Origin: Lachnotalea sp. AF33-28
GTDB taxonomy: Bacteria; Bacillota; Clostridia; Lachnospirales; Lachnospiraceae
Length of the DNA: 64,000 nucleotides
Assembly (NCBI RefSeq): GCF_003477885.1
Contig: NZ_QUEE01000004.1
Span: forward strand, 62,001-126,000
Direction: 5' to 3'
Both the position numbers and the translations under genes were made by a program. Positions 17,173 through 24,854 of this stretch are shown here, one piece after another. The notes below the pieces were generated by a model. That model saw nothing but the letters and a program-made list of their open reading frames with translations, had not been told where the DNA came from and did no database searches. How positions within the stretch are numbered: the stretch's first letter is position 1; every line of letters begins with the position of its first letter.

Positions 17173-18674
17173 GAAAGAACCGTGTTAGAGGCGGGCAGAC
17201 AGAATTTTCAATTCTGACCGTGGACGATGATGAGATCATGACGCTGACCCTGCAGTCTTATTTTCAGGCGGCGGGCTTTCATGTGGATGCGGAAAATGAT
17301 CCGGTAGCTGCTGTGGAGAGAATCCGCGAACAGCATTATGATATCCTGCTGCTGGATTTTCTGATGCGCCCCATCTGCGGCAGCGAAGTGGTGAGCCGGG
17401 TCAGGCAGTTCGATAAGGATATATATATCATCCTGCTGACCGGCCATAAGAGCATGGCCCCTCCCATAAAAACAATACGGGAACTGGATATCCAGGGATA
17501 TTATGAAAAGAGCGACCGGTTTGACCAATTGGAACTGTTGGTGGAATCCTGCGTAAAGTCCATCCGTCAGATGAGGGTGATCCGCAATTACCGGGACAGC
17601 CTCCGTAAGATGCTGGATGGTATTCCTCGGTTTTACAGCATACAGACCAGGGAAGATGCCGCGGATCTGATGATGGAAAATCTGGCGGATTATATGGGGG
17701 ATGCGGAGTATTTCGTCTATCTGGAAAGCGATGGGATGGGAGAGGCACATGGGCCTGTGTACAGAGGCAGCGGGCTGTTTGCGGCAGAACAGAATCGGGT
17801 ATCGGCCTACTTTGAAGAATCAGGGAAGGCTGAAGGAAAGCTGATCCTGCAGGATGGGCTGATGATCGCGCCGCTTGCAGATGAATCCCAGAGCTGTTAC
17901 GGCATTATGGGCATCCGCCCGGTTAATAACATCCGCAGTGAGACGGCGCAGTTATTTGAGGTATATGCCAAACAGGCCGGAGCGGCCGTGGGCAATATGC
18001 TGCTTCGCAGCCAGCTCGACGGTCAGAATCAGAAGCTGCGCAATGCCTATACGGCGATACACGAAAATTATATGGGCATGATCGATGCGCTGCGGCTGAT
18101 GGTAGATGCCAAGGATATCTACACCAGAGGGCATTCTGACCGCGTTTCCGCCTATGCGTGCATGATTGCGAGAGCGATGGGCAAAAGCGAGGAGTACATA
18201 AAACGCATCAAAGTTGCCGGCATCTTCCATGATATCGGCAAAATCGGTGTGGATGACAGCATACTGAAAAAGGACTCTTCGCTGACGGATGAGGAGTATG
18301 CTAAAGTAAAGAGGCACTGTGAGGAAGGAAAGCGGATTCTGTCCGTGATGGCGGCATTTCAGAATATTACGGATATAGTCCTCTGCCATCATGAACGTTA
18401 TGACGGAAACGGCTATCCCACACGCAGAAAGGGGGAGGAGATACCGGAAGAGGCGCGGATTATAAGTGTGGCGGATGCATTTGACGCTATGACATCGAAA
18501 AGGACGTACCGCAGCGAACTGACTCTTGATGAGGCGGCCGCGGAATTGCTAAGGGGGAAAGGCGGTCAGTTCGATCCAAAGATCGTAGATGTATTTTTGA
18601 ATATATTGGAGCACTATGATGAAATAAAGGAAGAATTGAAATGGACTTACCCGGAATTTAAACCAGAATCATAA
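17169..18674 (+). CDS. Response regulator with REC and HD-GYP domains
   Basis: A 501-residue protein. The receiver domain covers about residues 12-130, with acidic pocket VDDDE, phospho-acceptor D63 in LLLDF, LLTGH and the EKS lysine. The middle (about 150-300) resembles a GAF-like sensor, followed by a short coiled linker. The HD-GYP domain (about 315-490) has HSDRVS, the metal ligands FHDIGKIGV, CHHERYDGNGYP and the tail VADAFDAMTSKRTYR, all intact. HD-GYP proteins of this type hydrolyse cyclic di-GMP or related cyclic dinucleotides. There is no DNA-binding domain, so output would be through a second messenger or protein contact. Its ATG overlaps the kinase stop, making a cognate pair. Confidence 0.92.
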   Translation: MRKNRVRGGQTEFSILTVDDDEIMTLTLQSYFQAAGFHVDAENDPVAAVERIREQHYDILLLDFLMRPICGSEVVSRVRQFDKDIYIILLTGHKSMAPPIKTIRELDIQGYYEKSDRFDQLELLVESCVKSIRQMRVIRNYRDSLRKMLDGIPRFYSIQTREDAADLMMENLADYMGDAEYFVYLESDGMGEAHGPVYRGSGLFAAEQNRVSAYFEESGKAEGKLILQDGLMIAPLADESQSCYGIMGIRPVNNIRSETAQLFEVYAKQAGAAVGNMLLRSQLDGQNQKLRNAYTAIHENYMGMIDALRLMVDAKDIYTRGHSDRVSAYACMIARAMGKSEEYIKRIKVAGIFHDIGKIGVDDSILKKDSSLTDEEYAKVKRHCEEGKRILSVMAAFQNITDIVLCHHERYDGNGYPTRRKGEEIPEEARIISVADAFDAMTSKRTYRSELTLDEAAAELLRGKGGQFDPKIVDVFLNILEHYDEIKEELKWTYPEFKPES

Positions 18675-18691
18675 AACGGAGGTACGTACGG

Positions 18692-20350
18692 ATGAAACAA
18701 TACCCTGCTAAAGAAACGGTATACTATGACAATTTCCGCGATTTCCTGAACGACGCAGCGCTTCGCTATGGCGAATCGCCGGCGGTCACCTGCTATAACC
18801 GCAAAGGAGAGGCGCATACCAGAAACTATCGGCAGCTGAAGGAAGATGCGTTCGCATTCGGCGAAGCGCTCTGCGGAGCGGGGCTTAGCGGAAAACACGC
18901 GGCGCTGATCAGTGAAAACAGCCAGGAATGGCTGACCGCATGGTTTGGCGTGGCGGCCAGTGGCGGAGTCACAGTATGCATCGATATCGAACACAGGGAT
19001 GAGACAATCATTGCGATGGCTGCACAGGCAGATGCGGAAATCCTGATCGTATCCCCTTCCATGTTATTTTTGGGCAGGCGTATCGTAGCGGAAAACAGCA
19101 ATATTAAAAAGCTGCTGGTGACCGGCAGTGACCCGGACGGTCAGTTTGAAGCCATGGCGCAATTTACACAGAGGCTGCTGGAAGAAGGCAGCGGCCGTGA
19201 GGCGATGAAGCTGTGCAGGCCCAAAAAGGAACAGACGGCGACAATTGTCTATACGTCCGGAACCACCAGCACGGCCAAGCCGGTCATGCTTTCACAGCAT
19301 GGAATATTACGAAATGCGGGAGATTCGCTGACATTGCTGGATTCCGGCAAAAAGGTGTTCAATACCCTTCCGCTTTACCATACCTATGGGTTTACCTGCG
19401 GCGTCCTCTGTGCGCTGATCCGCGGTATAGAAGTGGGGCTTAGCTGTGATTTGAAGCGCATGATCCAGGAGATGACCTATTTTAAGCCCAACACGGTGGT
19501 CGCTGTTCCGCTGATCATTGAAGCCATCCATAAGCTGGCGTGGAGCTATATCAAAAACAGCTGCAGCGGGGATGCGGCGGACAGGCTGATGAAGCTGGAA
19601 AATTTTCTGGGGCGGCCCAACCGGCTGATGAAGGAAAAGGTAAAAAAGGCATTCGCGGATACCTGCTTAAAGGACCTGGAATACATTTTATCCGGCGGCG
19701 CCCATCTCTCGGAGAAGGTGGCTCAGGATCTGGAGCATTTCGGCATCGTCGTGCTGCAGGGCTACGGCATCACGGAATGTTCGCCCAGCATATCGGTAAA
19801 CCGTAACGAGGACTACCGTCTGGACAGCGTCGGTCTGGTTCTTCCCAGCTATGAGGTGAGAATCGTGGACGACGAGATACAGGTGCGGGGCGTGCCTCTG
19901 ATGAATGGCTATTACAAGCAGCCGGAACTGACCGCGCAGTCCTATGACGGTGAATGGTTTAAGACAGGGGACCTGGGTTATCTGGATAAGCAGGGCCATG
20001 TCCATATAACCGGCCGCAAGAAAAACCTGATCGTTATGAAAAACGGCAAAAAAGTCGCGGTGGAAGAGATGGAAGAGGAGATGAAGAAGCTGCCGTTGGT
20101 AAAAGAAGCCATGGTATACGGCGCGAAAAGCGGTATCTCCGAGGATGATGTAAAGATCGCGGTGATGGTATATCCCGATCAGGAAGCGGCGAAGGATATG
20201 ACAAGCTATGAGATTCTGGAACAGCTGCAGGAATATGTGGACAGGCTCAACGCGCAGCTGCCCACGTATAAGCAGATACAGATGGTAAATATCCGGGATA
20301 CGGAGTTTGAGAGGACATCTTCCAATAAAATTAAGCGGCAGCTGGTGTAA
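18692..20350 (+). CDS. AMP-binding acyl-activating enzyme (fatty acyl-AMP/ACP ligase candidate)
   Basis: A 552-residue adenylate-forming enzyme most like long-chain acyl-CoA synthetases. Motifs: IVYTSGTTSTAKPVMLSQ (phosphate loop, about residues 186-203, with ST in place of the usual glycine), QGYGITECSP, FKTGDLGYLD, ITGRKKNLIVMKNGKKV and the catalytic C-terminal lysine in SSNKIKRQ. It should activate a carboxylic acid as acyl-AMP. The acyl carrier protein begins 23 bases later, so loading that carrier rather than CoA is inferred. Within this cluster it would supply the acyl group taken by the first C domain of the NRPS. CGGAGG precedes the ATG. The acid chain length cannot be predicted from the sequence. 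Confidence 0.88.
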   Translation: MKQYPAKETVYYDNFRDFLNDAALRYGESPAVTCYNRKGEAHTRNYRQLKEDAFAFGEALCGAGLSGKHAALISENSQEWLTAWFGVAASGGVTVCIDIEHRDETIIAMAAQADAEILIVSPSMLFLGRRIVAENSNIKKLLVTGSDPDGQFEAMAQFTQRLLEEGSGREAMKLCRPKKEQTATIVYTSGTTSTAKPVMLSQHGILRNAGDSLTLLDSGKKVFNTLPLYHTYGFTCGVLCALIRGIEVGLSCDLKRMIQEMTYFKPNTVVAVPLIIEAIHKLAWSYIKNSCSGDAADRLMKLENFLGRPNRLMKEKVKKAFADTCLKDLEYILSGGAHLSEKVAQDLEHFGIVVLQGYGITECSPSISVNRNEDYRLDSVGLVLPSYEVRIVDDEIQVRGVPLMNGYYKQPELTAQSYDGEWFKTGDLGYLDKQGHVHITGRKKNLIVMKNGKKVAVEEMEEEMKKLPLVKEAMVYGAKSGISEDDVKIAVMVYPDQEAAKDMTSYEILEQLQEYVDRLNAQLPTYKQIQMVNIRDTEFERTSSNKIKRQLV

Positions 20351-20373
20351 TCTGGTGAAAAGAGGTTTATGTG

Positions 20374-20610
20374 ATGTTGGAGCGGTTAGAAGAAATTATA
20401 TATCAGGTAACTGGGAAGAATAATCTGAATTTGACGGATGATACGGATTTCGTGAAGGATCTGGAATTGAATTCATTTGATGTTATGAATATTATAAGCG
20501 CTTTGGAGGATTTGTATGACGTGGATATTCCTACCAGGGACGTCTGGCAGCTGCGCCAGGTGAAGGACGCGGTGGAGTATTTAAAGGCCAAAGGGGTGGA
20601 GGAGCAGTGA
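20374..20610 (+). CDS. Stand-alone acyl carrier protein
   Basis: A 78-residue carrier protein. The phosphopantetheine attachment site lies in DLELNSFDVMNII, with Ser near residue 34; the usual DSL is here NSF, a variant seen in other dedicated carriers. The four-helix length and acidic composition fit. ATG at 20374 with AGAGG eight bases upstream is preferred over GTG at 20371. It sits between the acyl ligase and the phosphopantetheinyl transferase, whose start codon overlaps its stop. The inferred role is to carry the acyl starter from the ligase to the NRPS condensation domain. Confidence 0.88.
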   Translation: MLERLEEIIYQVTGKNNLNLTDDTDFVKDLELNSFDVMNIISALEDLYDVDIPTRDVWQLRQVKDAVEYLKAKGVEEQ

Positions 20611-21137
20611 TCGCAGTCTATGCCTGTGTCCGTAAGCCGGGGATCACTACGGAGGAAACGGTTCCTGCGCTCGCGAAGAATTACGCGGAGCTTACAGGGA
20701 CTGCATGGGAGCCGGGAACCTCGGTTTGCCGGACGCAGCGGGGGAAACCGTATTTCTGCGCCTCCCCCCTTCACTTCTCCGTATCCCACAGCGGGTCTTA
20801 CTGGGCCTGTGCATTTTACACCGCGGACCTGGGTATGGATTTGCAGGAACACCGTAGCACAAATCCCGAACCGGTGGTCCGCCGCTTTTTTCACCCGGAA
20901 GAACGAAAGCATCTGGAAGAGAGCGGGTTTACGGATTTCTTTGACCTGTGGGCGGCCAAGGAAAGTTATGTTAAATATACAGGTTCAGGCATAAGCGACA
21001 GTTTTTCCGGTTTCTCGGTGCTTGGCGGCTGTCCGGCCAGGTTTTATCCCATCCCGTTTATGGACGGTTACAGCCTTTGCGTCTGCATCGGCCCGGAGGG
21101 TGCGCAGCCCGATTCAAAAGTGATCTGGTTCGACTGA
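20607..21137 (+). CDS. Sfp-type 4'-phosphopantetheinyl transferase
   Basis: A 176-residue transferase. Motif 1 is GMDLQEH (the Mg2+-binding aspartate is kept, glutamine replaces the usual glutamate) and motif 2 is FDLWAAKESYVKYTGSG, the WxxKESxxK signature. FSVSHSG upstream is the conserved histidine region. Such enzymes convert apo-carrier domains to the holo form using CoA; here the clients would be both NRPS carrier domains and the stand-alone ACP. It starts with GTG inside the ACP stop (GTGA), with GGAGGAG upstream, so translation is coupled. It is somewhat shorter than Sfp (about 220 residues) and is the last gene of the cluster. Confidence 0.9.
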   Translation: MIAVYACVRKPGITTEETVPALAKNYAELTGTAWEPGTSVCRTQRGKPYFCASPLHFSVSHSGSYWACAFYTADLGMDLQEHRSTNPEPVVRRFFHPEERKHLEESGFTDFFDLWAAKESYVKYTGSGISDSFSGFSVLGGCPARFYPIPFMDGYSLCVCIGPEGAQPDSKVIWFD

Positions 21138-21150
21138 TAGGAAGCAAAAG

Positions 21151-22254
21151 TTAAACGGATTTGCCGATCAGCGCGTGGAGATACTGTTCCCACCGCCCCG
21201 CATCTTCAAACAGGCGTTCATCGTAAGCGGCGAAGAACAGCTTATCCTTATACTCCCTCTGAAAACAGGGCGTGATGATTTCCGAAGGCTGCGGCAGAAA
21301 GATCCCGCTGTGTTTTGTATAGCAGGTCTTAGCCGTAGCCTTTTTTCTATATTCTTTATTGACAAATTCTGCGACGCTCTTATGAATGGCGGTATCCTCC
21401 ACCGTAAGGTAATAGTAATCCCGGTAATTGGGATAGAAGTGTTTTAACTCCCCTTCAAACAGCGCGATCCGAAGCTTCAGGACATTCCCCTTCACACTCA
21501 TATACCAGTGCTCCAGATTTGCGGTAAAAGGCACCGGAACGCTGACTTTGGAACGGTAGGTCAGATACAGCTCCCTGCGCAGATCACCCTGCAGGGTGCG
21601 GTATTCCTGCATGCAGGAATGTTCCAGCACGAAATCCCCGTCAAAAAAGTCCCGGTAATTTAATACAGGAAGAATCATCAGCATGCCCGCGAGATCGTCC
21701 GCATTATGCAGAAGCACCAGATCTCGCGCCCGTCTGCTGCCGGTCTTTTCGTATTCCAGATACACCGGTATCAGTTCTCCTCCGGAGAATTGATCCTCCC
21801 TGTGTATATTTAAAAAACGTTCCAGCGATTTCTGCTTGCAGCTGTCCAGCCCCAGCTGCCTGCGAAACGGCTTGATCATCCGGTAGAGATCCAGGCTTTC
21901 CAGCTGTTTAAAAGGGGATGCAATCCCCCAAATATCGGCTCTTTTCGTCAGAAAAGGTATATCAAAGGTATCGCCGTTAAAATGCAGCAAATACCGGAAA
22001 GATTCCGAAAATGCAAAAAAAGCGTTCAGCACTTCCTCCTCCTGCGTCTGCTCTTCGGCCAGCCACTGTGTATACCACCACCGTCCCGACTGCTGATAGA
22101 CGCAGCCGATCAGATAGACGAAAGCCCGGTCCGCCGAAAATCCCGTTGTTTCAATATCAAAAAAAAGACATTCACAGGGCTCTGTGATCCTGTCCAGATC
22201 ATACCCGATCTCCGTCATCATCTCTTTCGTAATCTCAACCATCCGTACCTCCAT
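21151..22254 (-). CDS. RNase H-like exonuclease-domain protein (YprB type)
   Basis: A 367-residue protein with a DEDD-type nuclease fold. FFDIETTGFS near residue 31 holds the first two acidic residues, HFNGDTFDIPFL near 94 the third and LLHNADDLAGML near 184 the fourth. This pattern and length match the ribonuclease H-like YprB family found in Firmicutes; function is not established beyond a predicted 3'-5' exonuclease. Its 3' end faces that of the phosphopantetheinyl transferase gene with a 13-base gap, and its start faces ruvA across about 100 bases. Confidence 0.8.
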   Translation of the reverse strand: MEVRMVEITKEMMTEIGYDLDRITEPCECLFFDIETTGFSADRAFVYLIGCVYQQSGRWWYTQWLAEEQTQEEEVLNAFFAFSESFRYLLHFNGDTFDIPFLTKRADIWGIASPFKQLESLDLYRMIKPFRRQLGLDSCKQKSLERFLNIHREDQFSGGELIPVYLEYEKTGSRRARDLVLLHNADDLAGMLMILPVLNYRDFFDGDFVLEHSCMQEYRTLQGDLRRELYLTYRSKVSVPVPFTANLEHWYMSVKGNVLKLRIALFEGELKHFYPNYRDYYYLTVEDTAIHKSVAEFVNKEYRKKATAKTCYTKHSGIFLPQPSEIITPCFQREYKDKLFFAAYDERLFEDAGRWEQYLHALIGKSV

Positions 22255-22291
22255 CCCCTATGCCCAGCAGCGAACATCAGTGCGCTTCTGC

Positions 22292-22320
22292 TTGCCATCC
22301 GTGTGATTCTATGGTAAGAT
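22292..22320 (+). promoter_or_regulatory. Candidate sigma-A promoter of ruvAB
   Basis: TTGCCA at 22292-22297, 17-base spacer, TAAGAT at 22315-22320, 37 bases before the ruvA start. Confidence 0.55.
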
Positions 22321-22356
22321 AAGAACCGTGATATGTCAAGTGAGGAGAGAACGGCA

Positions 22357-22971
22357 ATGCTGAATTATATAAAGGGTGAGCTGACGGAGGTCATGCAGGA
22401 CTGCATTACATTGGAGAACAACGGGATCGGATACCAGATCAATGTGCCGGTTTCCCTGCTGTCCGGACTGCCCCCTATCGGGCGTGAAGTGAAGATTTAT
22501 ACATATCTGTATGTCAGGGAAGACGCGCTGCAGCTCTACGGTTTTTTTACCAGGGACGATCTGCAGATCTTCCGGCTGCTGATCGGGGTCAGCGGCATCG
22601 GGCCCAAGGGTGCGCTCGGCATACTGTCCAATATCAGCCCGGATGACTTAAGGTTTGCCATTTTATCAGATGATGTGAAGGCCATCTCCAAAGCCCCGGG
22701 CATCGGAAATAAAACGGCTCAGAAGTTGATCATAGAGCTGAAGGACAAGCTGGATTTGAAGGATGCGTTTGAACAGCGGTTGGCCGCGAGTGATCTTACA
22801 GGCGGGGATGGGCTGCCGGGCGACGTCATCGGTGAGGCTGCCCAGGCGCTGGCCGCGCTGGGCTACTCCCAGACGGATGCGTTAAAGGCGGTGAAACAGG
22901 TGGAGCTCACCGAAGATATGACAGTGGAGCAGGTCCTGAAGCAGGCTTTGAAAAAACTGGTGTTTCTTTAA
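22357..22971 (+). CDS. ruvA: Holliday junction branch migration protein RuvA
   Basis: A 204-residue RuvA. It starts MLNYIKGELTEV, as homologs do. It contains the OB-fold N-terminal domain, two helix-hairpin-helix motifs (LIGVSGIGPKGALGIL and KAPGIGNKTAQKLIIELKDKL) and a C-terminal domain (about 155-204) that contacts RuvB. ATG at 22357 is chosen because GAGGAGAGA precedes it and residues encoded further upstream are not conserved. RuvA binds four-way junctions and loads the RuvB motor; ruvB follows 42 bases later. Confidence 0.97.
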   Translation: MLNYIKGELTEVMQDCITLENNGIGYQINVPVSLLSGLPPIGREVKIYTYLYVREDALQLYGFFTRDDLQIFRLLIGVSGIGPKGALGILSNISPDDLRFAILSDDVKAISKAPGIGNKTAQKLIIELKDKLDLKDAFEQRLAASDLTGGDGLPGDVIGEAAQALAALGYSQTDALKAVKQVELTEDMTVEQVLKQALKKLVFL

Positions 22972-23013
22972 TGAGGCAGACAGGGTGAATTCTAAGGATT
23001 GGTAGCGATCGGT

Positions 23014-24006
23014 ATGAATAAAAGGATGATTACGACGGATTTTACGGAAGAGGACCAGGGCATAGAGAACAGCCTGCGCCCGAAACAGCTTTCCGAGTAC
23101 ATAGGCCAGGAGAAGGCCAAGGGCACGCTTAAGATTTTCATCGAAGCGGCCAAGTCCAGGGGAGAGGCGCTGGACCATGTCCTGTTTTACGGCCCTCCGG
23201 GCCTTGGAAAGACCACGTTGGCCGGCATCATTGCCAATGAGATGGGCACCAATTTAAAGATCACCTCAGGCCCGGCAATTGAAAAACCGGGTGAGATGGC
23301 GGCGATTCTCAACAATCTGCAGGAAAACGATGTCCTGTTTGTGGATGAGATCCACCGTTTAAACCGGCAGGTGGAAGAGGTGCTGTATCCGGCGATGGAG
23401 GATTTTGCCATCGACATCATGATCGGAAAAGGTGCTTCGGCCAGATCGATCCGGCTGGATCTGCCGAAGTTTACGCTGGTGGGTGCCACCACCAGAGCCG
23501 GGCTTTTGACAGCGCCGCTGCGGGACCGCTTCGGCGTGGTGAACCGGCTGGAGTTTTATACGGTGGAGGAACTGACCACGATTATTCTGCGTTCGGCCCG
23601 GATGCTTAAGATCGAGACGGAAAAAGAGGGCGCAGTGGAGATTGCAAAGAGATCCAGAGGGACACCGCGTCTGGCGAACCGTTTCCTGAAAAGGGTCCGG
23701 GATTTCGCGCAGGTGAGATACGACGGAGTGATCACCCGCCAGGTTGCCGTCGAGGTTCTGGATATATTGGATGTGGACAGGATGGGGCTGGATCACAATG
23801 ACAGGAACATCCTGACGACGATCATAGATAAATTTTCCGGCGGTCCGGTAGGGCTGGATACGCTGGCGGCGGCCCTGGGAGAGGATGTGGGGACGCTGGA
23901 GGATGTGTATGAACCTTTCCTGATACAGAACGGCTTTATACAGCGTACCCCCAGGGGGCGGGTGGTTACTCCTGCTGCATACCGGCATTTGGGGTTGCAA
24001 CTTTAA
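23014..24006 (+). CDS. ruvB: Holliday junction DNA helicase RuvB
   Basis: A 330-residue AAA+ ATPase. Walker A is YGPPGLGKTTLA (about residues 55-66), Walker B is LFVDEIHRLNR, sensor 1 is VGATTRAG, followed by the arginine finger segment APLRDRFGVV and a C-terminal winged helix ending in TPRGRVVTPAAYRHLG. It drives branch migration together with RuvA. ATG at 23014 is preferred over TTG at 22999 since AAGGATTGG then lies at a workable distance. Length is as usual for the family. Confidence 0.97.
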   Translation: MNKRMITTDFTEEDQGIENSLRPKQLSEYIGQEKAKGTLKIFIEAAKSRGEALDHVLFYGPPGLGKTTLAGIIANEMGTNLKITSGPAIEKPGEMAAILNNLQENDVLFVDEIHRLNRQVEEVLYPAMEDFAIDIMIGKGASARSIRLDLPKFTLVGATTRAGLLTAPLRDRFGVVNRLEFYTVEELTTIILRSARMLKIETEKEGAVEIAKRSRGTPRLANRFLKRVRDFAQVRYDGVITRQVAVEVLDILDVDRMGLDHNDRNILTTIIDKFSGGPVGLDTLAAALGEDVGTLEDVYEPFLIQNGFIQRTPRGRVVTPAAYRHLGLQL

Positions 24007-24023
24007 CCCCGGCAGGATATAAT
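23995..24023 (+). promoter_or_regulatory. Sigma-A promoter upstream of the zapA-like gene
   Basis: TTGCAA at 23995-24000, 17-base spacer, TATAAT at 24018-24023. The -35 box lies in the last codons of ruvB. The predicted transcript starts near 24030. Confidence 0.65.
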
Positions 24024-24118
24024 GAAACAGGCAGGTGAAAATGCCTTTCGATTTCTCTTGTAACAGGAAGAAAGGGTATGGTGGCCGTTGGAAACTCGAT
24101 GGACACCTGGTATGCGAG

Positions 24119-24721
24119 ATGGGCGATAAGAATTATACGGATGTAATTATCGGCGGCAATGTGTACAAGCTGGGCGGCTATGAGAAAGAGGAGTACCTGC
24201 AGAAGGTCGCTTCTTACATAAACGGCAAGCTGAATCAGCTGGACGTGGTGGAGGGCTATAGGAAACAGAGCCCGGAATTCCAGGGAGTACTGCTGGCGCT
24301 GAACATCGCAGACGACTACTTCAAAGCGCAGGATACGGTCAGAAAACAGGAGAAAAAGCTGGCGGAGCTGGAAAAAGAGGTCTACAGCATCAAGCACGAG
24401 CTGGTGACGGTGCAGATGCAGCTGGAAGCCGCCAAAAAAGAAATACAGACGGCCGGCGGTACGGCTAAGCCGGATAAAGTTTCTGAAAATCCGGCAGATA
24501 AGAAAGCGCAGCAGGCCGATAAGCAGCAGTCTTACGGCAGGCGCGGAAATAATCCGAAATATGCCGCGGGAAACGGCCGCAGCGGTAAAACGGCCAATAA
24601 TATGCAGAAGGATAAATCATATCCGGCGAATGCGGATACCCGGACAGCAGATGACAGCCATCAGAAAGATCAGGATGCTGCAAAGGGAACAGAAAGCCGG
24701 AACTTTCCAGTACAGGAATAA
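24119..24721 (+). CDS. zapA: ZapA-like cell division protein with long Lys/Gln/Asn-rich tail
   Basis: A 200-residue protein. The N-terminal 90 residues match ZapA: DVIIGGNVYKLGGYEKEEYLQKVASYINGKL, then ALNIADDYFKAQ and a coiled coil (about 68-105, KQEKKLAELEKEVYSIKHEL). The last 90 residues are a low-complexity, polar, probably disordered tail. ZapA bundles FtsZ filaments at the division ring. The start is uncertain: ATG 24119 matches homologs, while an ATG at 24041 with AGGTG upstream would add 26 unconserved residues and lies only about ten bases after the predicted transcript start. Confidence 0.75.
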   Translation: MGDKNYTDVIIGGNVYKLGGYEKEEYLQKVASYINGKLNQLDVVEGYRKQSPEFQGVLLALNIADDYFKAQDTVRKQEKKLAELEKEVYSIKHELVTVQMQLEAAKKEIQTAGGTAKPDKVSENPADKKAQQADKQQSYGRRGNNPKYAAGNGRSGKTANNMQKDKSYPANADTRTADDSHQKDQDAAKGTESRNFPVQE

Positions 24722-24732
24722 CAAAAGAGGGG

Positions 24733-24770
24733 GCGGGGTGTCTAAGCAGGCATCCCGCTGCGTTTTTTCA
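24733..24770 (+). terminator. Rho-independent terminator after the zapA-like gene
   Basis: GCGGGGTG at 24733-24740 pairs with CATCCCGC at 24751-24758 (one G-U pair), followed by TGCG and six T. Confidence 0.7.
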
Positions 24771-24854
24771 TCTCACAGGGAAGTACGGCTTATGTAAGGA
24801 AGAGCCCCGCGCTAAATATCTACACGTACATACTGCAGAGGAAAGGAATCGAGA

